Source: Cacajao melanocephalus (taxonomy: Eukaryota > Chordata > Mammalia > Primates > Pitheciidae). Taken from it: a stretch of 64,000 nt of DNA. A program made the position numbers and the translations under genes. The notes under the pieces are model-generated. The model saw only the letters and a program-made list of their open reading frames with translations, made no database searches and had not been told where the DNA came from. The stretch lies in assembly GCA_963573385.1 (NCBI GenBank), contig CAUYLG010026858.1, forward strand, positions 1 to 64,000. The letters run 5' to 3'. This document shows, piece by piece, positions 11,080 through 22,780 of this stretch (position 1 is the stretch's first letter; every line of letters starts with the position of its first letter).

Positions 11080-12640
11080 ATTGAAAAGTTATAAACTAGA
11101 AGTGTTACCTGTAGGAATTAATTTTTAAAATAATGTGCTATGTGGCAGCATTTTACATACTATTAAAAATTAAATCTCCAAAAATAAAATGTTGATTAAA
11201 AATTATGATACATATAATAGAATTTTATGCCTAAAGTAGTAAATTAAATTATTAAATTAATTTATAATTACACTGAAATATAACACGTATTGAACTAAAA
11301 ATGGTCAAGCAATATTTTTAAAGAGGAAAAGCAATTTGTATGACAGAATCTATTGTGTAAACACACATTGCTACAATATATAAATGTGAAAAAAGAACCT
11401 GTAAGTACCCAGAAATGTTAAGAGATAATCTCTGCATTACACACTTTTAAGAAGTTTTCATGTCTTTTGGCTTATCCACGTTTTTTGTATTTTCTAAAAT
11501 AAACATGCATTTTATAATAGGGAACATGTAGCTTCCTTTGCTTGATATGTCAAGACAAAATTTATATATGTACTTATAAGAATTTTGTTTTGACAATTTA
11601 ACATTTATCTCATATGTGCCAATAAATTCAACCACGACAGAGAAAAATAAACAAAACACTGACTTATTAGTCATTTCCATCTTCCCTCAGTTTTCCTTAG
11701 GGGATTGTTTCATCTATCTTGGCACTAAACAGGCATCTTCTGTATCTTTTATGGTTAGAAGGTCTATGACTTTTAGCCCCACGTTTGTCATCAGGGAAAG
11801 TTGAGGAGAGTTTTGAGCACTTTTTGCAGGAGTCTTTCAATCAACTAATGATGATAGACTTTTCAACAAAAGTGTCCATTATTTCTCAGTTCTTCTTCAC
11901 TGAAAAGCAAAAATTTGTCAAATATGCACACTGGGCATCAGAGAGTCAAAGAGACTGTCCTCCAATAGTATCTTGATTTTCTTAGCCTCCATGAGTTACA
12001 AATCCCATGTTTGATAACGAGGGAAGCAGTTGTGGTCATCAGGCATGAGTGTCAGACTAGCAGACATTAACTATATGTATTGTAGTAAAGTGATCAATGA
12101 TCCCGTCTTCCATGACAATTATTCATTCCATGGTAACAGGGGACATAAACAAATCGTAAAGCATCCAGGACATACGTAAGAGGGAGAAGGATCAAGTATT
12201 AATAACCTCCACTATTTCAGCTACCTGTGCTTTGTAACTTATGCTCACAGGTAGGCACAGTTATTATTGCTATTTTTAATCTAAAATGTGGCATGCTTTT
12301 GAGCAGTCTATCAAAGACATCACCTTGAGACCCTCCTCACATGTTTAGTGTTGACCATCAAGGATTTGCTGGTGTAGAGCTAATATTGCTACTCCACAAT
12401 CCTACTATATAATTTTAGAACAAAGAATGTTTACATAACTTGAATGCTGCAATTTTGTTCTCTTTTTGCAATCTATAGATGAAACATGAAATCAATGATT
12501 ATATTACTGCACATAATGTAATGCTATAACTCTGAGATCACAGAAATAATTGCAGAGAAGTTAAAAGATGGAAATATGATAACAATGTCCTCTTTCTTTA
12601 TTCCTTTTTATATGATTTATCATATGTGTACCATCAATAA
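11080..12640. other. Unassigned AT-rich sequence
   Basis: No repeat that I can name and no supported gene. Open frames at 11447-11976 on both strands are 62-77 codons and unsupported. Confidence 0.5.
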
Positions 12641-12644
12641 GTCC

Positions 12645-12842
12645 ACATATGTATATGTGTACATATATATATACACACATATATACATACATATATACAC
12701 ACATGTATATGCATCTATATGTGTGTATATGTACATACACACATATAGATACATATACACACATGTATTTATATATACACAAAACATATATACATATGAT
12801 ACATATATGTTATATATGTGTGTGTATCATATACATAGATAT
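12645..12842. repeat. Compound TA/CA/TG microsatellite
   Basis: About 200 bp of interrupted ATAC, CACA, TATG and TGTG runs. The Tyr/Ile/Cys/His-rich open frames on both strands here (up to 92 codons) are products of the repeat, not genes. Confidence 0.9.
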
Positions 12843-12904
12843 AAAACATTTTAAACAAAACCAGTACCTAGTTTGAAACACAAATTCATATTAGGTTGCT
12901 TTAT

Positions 12905-12940
12905 ACGTGTGTTTGTGTGTGTGTGTGTGTGTATAAATAT
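12905..12940. repeat. (TG)n microsatellite
   Basis: A run of TG dinucleotides with one TTTG interruption, ending in TATAAATATAT. Confidence 0.9.
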
Positions 12941-12998
12941 ATGCCTCAAACTGAAGCACTAAAGTGTAAAATGATTACTAAACCGGATCACTAAAAAT

Positions 12999-13340
<342 letters not shown>

Positions 13341-13543
13341 CTACTGAAAAAATTCTTCCCTAATTGTCCATCTATTATGTGTAAGTCTTGTATCTCACAG
13401 CTGTTTCTAAAGAATAACTATACCATCATTTGAAGATCAATACTTTCTAAGAGCACTAGGATAATTGATTCATCAGTTTTAAAAAGCTTATCATATAATG
13501 AACTCGTAAGAACTAACTGTAACCATGAGGAACAGCAAAAATA

Positions 13544-13590
13544 TTGTTCGAGGAAATGAACAGAATTGTTTGAGGAAATGAACAGAATTG
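13544..13590 (+). repeat. 22-bp tandem duplication
   Basis: Two 22-bp units (13544-13565, 13566-13587) differ at one base (C/T). A third copy starts at 13588 and diverges after about 6 bases. Confidence 0.85.
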
Positions 13591-13594
13591 TTAG

Positions 13595-14960
13595 AGATAA
13601 AGCACAGGCACATTGACAGGCATCATTCCTTACTGCACACTGCAAAGGCAGCCAAAGAGTACCCTCCTTAAAGGTGAGCCTTCAGGTGGATTTCAAGGTG
13701 GGTCACCGTGAGCATGAAAACAATTGATGCTAAGATGCTCATAAAGACCAGATAAAACATCTTTATATATAGAATAACTTTGAATACATATTTGAAATAT
13801 CTATGTAGAAGACACAATTTGCATATAAAATTTACAGTATTGTATACAATTCTATAAAAATATTGCCCAAGATTCATTTTTGAAAATAGCTACTGCCATC
13901 ATTTTCTTTTTCTCACAATTTTATTTATAACATTTGCTTAAGTAAGTAACGGCCCTTTAATAATTTTAAGAAGATTGTGGCAAGTAAATGATATACAGAC
14001 ATTGTGTTATTGAGGATGAAAGGAAAAGTCGATGTAGGACCATTATCAACAAGAACCACAGTCAACAGACAAATGGTCCGTGCTGTTCTCAGGGGCTGTA
14101 ATGCCCTCTGACACATTGCAGGGTTTCATGGTCAGAGAATAAAGATACTCTCATTCTATCATCCATTCTCTTATTCACTAACCTAATGTATGGACTGATG
14201 ATACGAACCCTGCTCCTGCCCCCTCAGCTGCTGCCGAGTCCGCACTGTCTCAATACCAGGCCTCTGAGAGCTATGGCCATTGTGGACAAATTGCATGTAC
14301 TCTGCTCACAATAAACACACCACATTGACTAAGATAAATCCTTCCAGATTCTCCCACTTGCTGTAATCCGGTGTAGTCAGTTTGACAGCGGAGGACTTCA
14401 TTGTACGGTAGTCTCAGGGGAGTGACTGAGACTACCTGGGTGTACAAGCAGCCACGTCCTTCTGGCCGATGATGGTAGCCTATGTGCACAGCCGGAGTGA
14501 CTGGTTCTATTAGTCCTCCTTTGACTGACATTGACAAAAGAACTCCAGAGTAGATAACAAGCTCGCCACACTTTCCTCATTCCCAATTTTACTCATTTCG
14601 TGAAACCTCTTTTGACCCAAAATGATGTGGCCTTAGCCTTCGAAATGCCTCGGACCAAGGATCAACATGTGAGCGGTTTCTGCTCACCATTGCATCTGCA
14701 CCTGTTCAAGGAACTGCCCCAGAAAAGCACAGGCACATTTCCAGGCACCATTCCTTACCACACACGACAAAGACAGCCATGGCACTGACGTTTTCCTCCT
14801 GTGATGCGATCTCTGGGACTCAGATTGTTTCTCTCTCTCATGGACAACGGCCCAAAGCACATGCTGTAAACAGGGTCTTGAAAAGGAGAACAAGCAACAG
14901 GGAGGGTTATTGCTAAAGAGGCAGGAGCTAGAGAGCCAGCCACGTGCTACAGAGGGAGGA
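13595..14960 (-). other. GC-richer decayed island, possible ERV pol relic
   Basis: CpG-containing sequence stands out from its AT-rich flanks. An 88-codon minus-strand frame at 14271-14537 and neighbouring broken frames look more coding-like than the surroundings. Spaced SD and DY residues hint at a retroviral integrase relic, but this is weak pattern reading with several stops. A 60-bp block near 13601-13660 is repeated with changes at about 14724-14783 (shared AAGCACAGGCACATT and CATTCCTTAC). It could instead be an old processed pseudogene or an unrecognised MER element. Confidence 0.3.
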
Positions 14961-14964
14961 CCCT

Positions 14965-15460
14965 AAATTGGGACAAACGCAGGGTGTGCAAGGTATTGTG
15001 AGCGCTGTGCTACCTCTGTGAATGGCTGCTGTATGCTACGGGTGAGCCAGAACTGTTAACTGAAAAGTATTCAGTCGCATGGATGATACTGGTAAAGTGG
15101 AAATCAAAAGTGTGGGGAAAATGAAGCGTTTATAGCACTTAAAATTTCAAGGTCTTTGTTTTTCCTGAGAGCAATTTCTGTCGATTCTCCCAACAACGAC
15201 CTGGGTTCCAACTCGGTCTCTCATAGAATCTTCCAGTATCACTCCCACTTCAAGAACACGTTGGCAACTGTTTTTCAAAGCCTCACAAGGAAATGTATCA
15301 TTTAGTTAATTCCTCCATGTGCATGTGTGTGTAAGTACATTTTAAAAGGAGTGATTAGCTGCAATAGAGAGGTGTGGCTTTGCAAAAAATCAAAAACAAA
15401 GAAAACCCTAAGCTGAAATCCATGTAAATAGGGACAAAAAAAAATACAAAACAGATATTA
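14965..15460. other. Unassigned sequence
   Basis: Mixed-composition DNA without a recognised repeat. An A-rich run at about 15436-15450 precedes the T-rich start of the next L1. Confidence 0.5.
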
Positions 15461-15464
15461 TTTT

Positions 15465-18365
15465 TTCATTTTTTAAAATTTATTTATTATATTTTAAGTT
15501 CTGGGGTACATGTGTAGATCGTGCAGGTTACACAGATATACACATGCCATGTTGGTGGTTTGCTGCATCCATCACCCTGTCACCTACATTAGGTATTTCT
15601 CCTAATGCTATCCCTCTCCAATCCCCCAACACCCTGCTATTCCTCCCTAGCCCCCCATCCCCTAGGCCCCAGTGAGTGATGTTCCCCTCCCTGTATCTAT
15701 GTGTTCTCATTGTTCAACACCCACTTATGTGTGAGAACATGTGGTGTTTGGTTTTCTGTTCTTGTGTCAGTTTTCTGAGAATGATGGTTTCCAGGTTCAT
15801 CCATGTCCCTACGAAGGATACGAACTCATCACTTTTTGTGGCTGCATAGCATTCCATGGTGTATATGTGCCACATTTGCCTTGTCTAGTCTATCATCAAT
15901 GGGCATTTGGATTGGTTCCAGGTCTTTGCTATTGTAAACAGTGCCACAATGAACATACATGTGCATGTGTCTTTATAATAAAATGATTTATAATCCTTTG
16001 AGTATATACCCAGTAATGGGATTGCTAGGTCAAATGGTATTTCTAGTTCTAGATTCTTGAGGAATCACCACACTGTCTTCCACAATGGTTGAACTAATTT
16101 ACACTCCAACCAACAGTGTAAAAGCATTCCTATTTCTCCACATCCTCTCCAGCATCTGTTGTCTCCTAATTTTTTAATGATCGCCATTCTAACTGGCATG
16201 AGATGGTATCTCAATGTGGTTTTGATTTATATTTCTCTAATGACCAGTGATAATGAGCTTTTTACATATGTTTGTTGGCTGCATACATGTCTTGAGACGT
16301 GTCTGTTCATATACTTCACTCACTTTTTGATGAGGTTGTTTGCTTTTTTCTTTTACGTTTAAGTACTTTGTAGATTCTGGTTATTAGCCCTTTGTCAGAT
16401 GGATAGACTGCAAAAACTTTTTCCCATTCTATTGGTTGCCAGTTCACTCTAATGATAATTTCTTTTGCTGTGCAGAAGCTCTTATTTAGATCCCATTGTC
16501 TATTTTGGCTTTTGTTGCATTGCTTTTGGTGTTTTAGTCATGAAGTCATTGCCCATGCCTATTTCCTGAATGGTATTGCCTAGGTTTTCTTCTGGGGTTT
16601 TTATGTTGTTAGGTCTTATGTTTAATCCATCTGGTGTTAATTTTTGTATAAGGTGTAAGGAAGGGATCCAGTTTCAGCTTTCTGCATATGGCTAGCTAGT
16701 TTTCCCAACACCATTTATTAAATAGGGAATCCTTTTCCCATTGCTTGTTCTTGTCAGGTTTGTCAAGGATCAGATGGTTGTAGATGTGTGGCATTAATTC
16801 TGAGGGCTCTGTTCTGTTCCATTGGTCTACATCTCTGTTTTGGTACCAGTACCATGCTGTTTTGATTACAGTAGCCTTGTAGTACAGTTTGAAGTCAGGT
16901 AGCATGCTGCCTCTAGCTTCGTATTTTTGCTTAGGATTGCCTTGGCTATGCAGGCTCTCTTTTGGTTCCATATGAAATTCAAGGTGGTTTTTTCCAATTC
17001 TGTGAGGAAAGTCAACATTAGCTTGACAGGGATAGCACTGAATCTACAAACTACTTTGGGCAGTATGGCCATTTTTATATTAGTTCTTCCTAACCATAAG
17101 CATGGAATGTTTTTCCATCTGTTTCTGTCCTCTCTTATTTCCTTGAGTAGTAGTTTGTAGTTCTCCTTGAAGAGGTCCTTCACATCCCTTGTTAGTTGTA
17201 TTCCTAGGTATTTTATTCTCTTTGTAGCAATTGTGAATGGGAGTTCCTTCATGATTTGGCTCTCTGTTTGTTATTGGTGCATAGGAATGCTTGTGATTTC
17301 TGCACATTGATTTTGCATCCTGAGACTTTGCTGAAGTTGCTTATGAGCTTAAGCAGATTTTGGGCTGAGACAATGAAGTCTTCTAAATATAGAATGACGT
17401 CATCTGCAAATAGAGAAAATTTGACTTCCTCTTTTCCTAACTGAATGCCCTTTATTTCTTTTTTCTTGCCTGTTTGCCCTGGCCAGAACTTCCAATAGTA
17501 TGTTGAATATGAGTGGTGAGAGAGGGCATCCTTGTGCCAGTTTTCATAGGGAATGCTTCTAGTTTTTGCCCATTCAGTATGATATTGACTGTGGGTTTGT
17601 CATACATAGCTCTTATTATTTTGAGATACGTTTCATCAATACCTAGTTCACTGAGAGATTTTAGCATAAAAGGCTGTTGAATTTTGTCCAAGACCTTCCC
17701 TGCATCTATTGAGATAATCATGTGGTTTTTGTCTTTGGTTCTGTTTATGTGATGGATTACGTTTATTGATTTGCTTATGTTGAACCAGCCTTGTCTCCCA
17801 GGGATGAAGCCAACTTGATTGCTATGGAGAAGCTTGTTGATGTGCTGCCGGATTCCATTTGCCAGTATTTTACTGAGGATTTTCACATGAATGTTCATCA
17901 CGGATGTTGGCCTGAAATTTTTTTTAGTTGTGTCTCTGCCAGTTTTTGGTATCAGGATAATGTTGGTCTCATAAAATGAGTTAGGGAGGATTCCCACTGT
18001 TTCTATTGTTTGGAATAGTTTCAGAAGGAATGGTATCAGCTACTGTTTGTACCTCTGGTAGAATTCAGCTGTGAAGCCGTCTGGTCCTGGACTTTTTTTG
18101 ATTGGTAGGCTATTAATTGCTGTCTCAATTTCAGACCCTGTTATTGGTCTATTCAGGGATTCAGCTTCTTCCTGGTTTAGTCTTGGTAGGGTGTAAGTGC
18201 CCAGGAATTTATCCATTTCTTCTAGATTTTCCGGTTTACTTGCATAGATGTGTTTATAGCATGGTAGTTTGTATTTCTGTGGGATCAGTGGTGATATCCC
18301 CTTTATATTTTTTATTGTATCTATCTGATTCTTCTCTCTTTTCTTATTAGTCTGGCTAGCAGTCT
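15465..18365 (-). mobile_element. 5'-truncated L1 (L1P-like), minus strand
   Basis: The plus strand reads as L1 antisense. It starts with a T-rich tail complement (about 15465-15498), then the 3' UTR (AGTTCTGGGGTACATGTG), then ORF2 from its C-terminus back into the reverse-transcriptase region, ending abruptly near 18365. The 5' UTR, ORF1 and the endonuclease part of ORF2 are missing, the usual result of incomplete reverse transcription. I could not find a secure target duplication. Confidence 0.93.
15690..18365 (-). pseudogene. L1 ORF2 relic (reverse transcriptase and C-terminal region)
   Basis: This is the decayed second open reading frame of the L1 above. In intact L1s this frame encodes an endonuclease and reverse transcriptase that copies L1 RNA at the nicked target site. 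The longest surviving minus-strand frames are 17452-17997 (181 codons), 16866-17252 (128 codons) and 16696-16971 (91 codons). The first holds recognisable reverse-transcriptase finger and palm sequence, including [12 protein letters not shown]. The catalytic-loop FADD motif is encoded at complement(17399-17410). The frame is broken by frameshifts between these segments and lacks the N-terminal endonuclease. It cannot make a functional protein. Confidence 0.9.
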
Positions 18366-18835
18366 CATTATGTAGTTTCTAGTCCTTCCCTTTTCATTCT
18401 CCAATCTTAATTTTTAAAAACTTTTTTTTAACCCACTCCTGTTTTCTCAACTCCTTTTTTTTTTTTTAACATACATAGAATTTAGGGAACTTCTAAATTA
18501 CCTCACTTTCCCAGCATTGATTATACCAGAAAAGGATTACTCTATGACTGCTATTCTTACTTAGGAAATCTAAAGTATTAAAGAGTTTTATCTTAGATAG
18601 CATAACTGGAAAGTCAATAACTCTTATCTCTTTCAATTTCATATTTTTTATTACTCTCTTGTCTCTGTTACATATTTTATAAACAGATTGATATGAAACA
18701 TCACTATAAATCTTCTTGAGGAAGAAGAGAAGCAACAGCCAGGACCTTCTACTTCATAACAACAGTTATTTTTGCTTCTAGGCATAGTGATAATTGTTCA
18801 GTCTAACCTCCACTAACTTGTTGAATAATTCTATT
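18366..18835. other. Unassigned AT-rich sequence with two T runs
   Basis: T-rich runs at about 18422-18430 and 18457-18468 lie between the two L1 fragments. No gene or other repeat is recognised. Confidence 0.5.
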
Positions 18836-18839
18836 GAGA

Positions 18840-19930
18840 AGTTTACGTGTTTTATTTTTTGACTCAAAAAGCCCATTTTTAATTGAACTATTGTTAATTT
18901 GTAAAAGTTTTTAATATACTTTAACTGCAAGTGCTTTATTAAACATACGATTTGTATGAATATTTTCTCCTATTCTGCAGCTTATCTTTTTACTTTATTG
19001 ATGGTGTAAATAAATAAGTAAAAAAGATTTAATTTTGACAAAGTCTAGTTTATATATTTTTGGTATTTTGGCTTTTATCATCATGTGATATCTAATGGGG
19101 AAAGAAAAATCTTTTGACACATACAAAATGTGTTGTATACACTATATGTGTTGCATACCAAAGGTCACAAAGATTACTTCTAAAATTTTTTCTAGGACTT
19201 TTATAGTATTAGCTCCTATATTTAGGTCTATGTTACATTTTAAGTTAATTTCTGCATATGTTTTGAGGGAGAATTCCAACTTTGTTCTTTTGTATGTAGA
19301 CATACAGTTATCCTAGTACTTCTGTATGTGTTGAAAGACTATTCTTTCCCCATTAGATATTCTTAGCACTTTGTCAAAAATCAATTGACTATAAATATTA
19401 TGTTTTATTACTCAACTCTTGGTCCTATTTGATTGATATATATGTCTATTCCCATACCAGTAACACACTATCTTCATTATTGTAGCTTTGTAGTAAGTTT
19501 TGAACTTGAGAAGTGTGAGTATTCCTATGATTTTTATTTTCAAGACTGTTTTTGGCTATTCTGGATGCATTACTTTATATGTGAATTTTAGGATCAGCTT
19601 GTCAATTAGTAAAAAGTATCAGCTGGGATTTTTTATAGTGATTTTGTTCAATCTGTAGAGTTGGCCATCTTAGCAAGAGTCACTTTTCTGATTCATGAAC
19701 ATGGTATATCTTTCCATTTATTTAGTACTTCTAAATTTTTTAACAATATTCTGTTCTTTACAGAGTCTCAGTTTGGTACTTTTGTGAAATTTATTCTAAA
19801 GTATTTTGTTCTTGATACTATTATATATGAAATTGCTTTCTTAATTTCATTTTCATGTTGTTTATTGTTAGTGTGTAGAAATATGATTGATTTTCATCAC
19901 TGGGCTATTTATTGCCTCTAATACAAGATT
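18840..19930 (-). mobile_element. Old L1M fragment, minus strand
   Basis: Antisense ORF2 sequence of an older L1. Recognisable stretches are TATTTTCTCCTATTCTGCAG (about 18960), AAGTCTAGTTTATATATTTT, TTGTAGCTTTGTAGTAAGTT and GGATCAGCTTGTCAATTAG. It is heavily diverged, with no useful frame. Confidence 0.8.
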
Positions 19931-19934
19931 TAAA

Positions 19935-20955
19935 TCTATTAGTATGTTTTATGTTTCCTTGTTCTATTTTATGTCCCAGCTTGCTTTTTAATCACAATAT
20001 GCACCTCAGCTTACTTGTCTTTTTATCTTTTTATTGTCACAAAAAGATAGATGTCTTTCTAATGTTTCACTGAGGAAAAAATAGTGAAATCTGTGTTCCC
20101 TATGGTGTAAAACATATTTTAACTAAACCTGTTATTAATTCATTGTATGGTACTATGAATGTAATGCAGTGTTTCAACAAATAGAAAAATATGTATTCAT
20201 ATAGACTGAGAAGAAAACTATTGGGAATTAGCTTAGATATTCAAAAGGAAGTTTATTCAATTCATACAGTGCCACTTGCACACATACCTTTTGTTGGTGG
20301 CCATTCATCCTGAAGAGCATGACTGTAATTAATGTACAGACTATTATGATCATTTCATCCAGATTGTCTTTATTTTCCACTCTCACATGCTTCAGTGAAC
20401 TTTTCACAATGTTATCCAATTAGTGTCTTCAAAAGTACCACTTTGTGTTTACTCCACATTCAGAAACATAAAGCGTTTGATTATTTACTTTCCAACAAAC
20501 TCTAAATATCATTTGAATTGTACATCCCAATATTCTTCAAAATTGCTCTTCTTGCTTTATTTCCATTTACTCAACAATTCAAAATCTTACATCTTTAAAA
20601 TATAAAATATCTGTCTGTCCTGAATTTTACTTACCTGTGTTTACATCTGTTTATAGAAATATGTTTTTCCTTCACTATAAAACTTTACGTAAAAAATTCT
20701 ACCAAAAATTTATCTTAAATATTATTCTGTAATATTTCTGTTGTGCTGACTACAAATTGGATGAGATCTATTTTTTTTTCTGTTTTACATAGATCTTTAA
20801 TTGTTCATATCTCCCTTATCACAAAGTTTGCTGTTTATGCCACACTATACTGTTGGCTCTTAGAAGGTTGTTTTATGTTATTTAATTTTAATTTCCTTAT
20901 GTTATCTCAAACCCACATAAGCCTCCCAAGCTAATTACAATGTATTGTGGTATCA
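19935..20955. other. Unassigned AT-rich sequence
   Basis: No recognised repeat or gene. Open frames of 60-63 codons are at chance level for this composition. Confidence 0.5.
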
Positions 20956-20959
20956 ACGT

Positions 20960-21110
20960 TTGTCTCCTCTTTCAACCACCTGGCCCTAAGATTGTAAAGT
21001 ATTTGAAGGCAGGGCATTTATGTGAGATTTGACTCAGTCTGCTTTTACTTTGACGTATTTTCCAAGCTTTATACAAACTAGCAAAATCACTGTAGAATAA
21101 ATGAGAATTT
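20960..21110 (+). mobile_element. L2 3'-end fragment
   Basis: CCTAAGATTGTAAAGTATTT then GAAGGCAGGGCATTTATGTG and a final TAGAATAAATGAG follow the L2 3'-end order. Old and diverged. Confidence 0.65.
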
Positions 21111-22780
21111 AATCTTCACAGTTTAGTCTTGAAAAAGTGCCATTATAACATGTTTCCATTGGTTAACACAGCCTAGTAATAGTATGCCAAAATTTTTCTC
21201 ATTATATTTATTAAAGGCTAACTAGGAATTTAAGTGATAGAAATATACTGGATAAATATGTTATATCATTACTTATATCTATTATTCACTACGTGAGAGT
21301 TTTATTTTTAAAAGAGCAAGTAAAAAGCATTAGTTTATTCTTTATAATTGCTTAGCTCTGATAAAGAATATAAAACTTTTGTCGGCCATCAAAGATATGA
21401 CACAAATGCTTAAATAGCAATATTAAAGTGTTAAAATCCATTTGCATTAAATTTGAAATAATATAATTTATTGTTATAAATAATGTAATTGTTATATGCA
21501 ATTATAATAGGTAATATAATTATTACATTTAATGCAATATCTATTTGCATTAAATTTGAAGTAATAATATAATTTAACTTCTATATAAATAAAATCATGC
21601 AGAGATGATTTACTTACAATTTTAATACTTTAAAATGTCATGAAGTTCAAAAAGAAAACAATGACATTTATATCACTATAGGGTTAATTACATTAAGTTG
21701 AATCACTAGCTCTTTACTTAAGAACAATACAGTAAAATACAGCTGAAAGACAAACAAATGCTGAATAACATGAGTGCCAGAAATACTGAAAAACTATACA
21801 ATATTGTGCTAGTGTGTCACAGTATACACATCCTGAAAACTTTAAGACATATGTGTGTCTATTAATCATATTATTTACAAATAATTATTGAATTCTTAGC
21901 ATGCTTGACAATTCTGATTACAATTTTTATAAAATCTTTATTCTAATAAATGCAATAAATTTCAAAAATATCTAAATAAAATAATTTTTATTTTATGCAA
22001 TATTAATGATAGAGTTACATAGCAACAAAGAAGTTTATTGGTGGTCATTTCCAGGCTAAAAATGGCAACATACAATACTGGCCAAGAGAAGTTAGAGCTG
22101 GGATTTAGGTTACATATAAAAGTGTTTTGCTGGTATATTAAATTAAGTAGTTCAATGGCCAATCTCAGAAAGGGCAATTAAGGGCAAACAGTAATTATAC
22201 ACATTTCCTTAGCACCCGGAAGCAGGAAGCACTGTGGAAGTAGGATGATAGTATACTTGGTATAATATTTTCAGAGTTTGAGGAGGAGATAGCCAAATTT
22301 GAGGAGGATGTTGCAAAACATCCATGTAGAAATGTACAATGGACAAATGGATATGCACATCTGGAATTTAGAAAGGATATTTCAGATGTTCATCAGTATC
22401 TAATTGGCAGTTGAAGAAGAGAAGACAATGGGTATCAGAAAAAGTAGAGTGAGAAAGAAAGAGTAACCTTGTAGAAGGAATACCAATATGTAAAGGAGGG
22501 AAAGAAGAAGAGACATCCACAGAGGATACTGAGTAGGCTTAGACAGAGAAGCAGAAAAAAATCAGGAGCATAGGATGTCAAGGAGGACAAAGTTCCACAT
22601 TTTTCAAGCACTGCTACAGAGCAAGACAATAAACTGTTTAGTGGATATGGAAATACATATTTGAAAAGCCATTGGTGATGTTAGTGAGAATTTAGGTGAA
22701 CTAGAGAGGAGCAGGAGCTATATGTTTATAGATGGAGACACAATCCTGCTCAATCAATGTACCTCAAGCACAAAATATGA
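21111..22780. other. Unassigned AT-rich sequence
   Basis: Contains the AT-rich direct and inverted repeat listed separately at 21436-21576. The purine-rich text at about 22250-22740 may be a very old unrecognised repeat. Confidence 0.45.
21436..21576. repeat. AT-rich direct repeat, period 103, with a nested inverted repeat
   Basis: TTTGCATTAAATTTGAA occurs at 21441-21457 and 21544-21560, within longer imperfect matches of about 35 bp. In addition ATTTAATGCAA (21527-21537) is inverted relative to TTGCATTAAAT (21545-21555) across a 7-base loop. Confidence 0.75.

Noticed and set aside
12561..12876. Tyr/Ile/His/Cys-rich open frames on both strands
   Set aside because: They are translations of a TA/CA/TG microsatellite.
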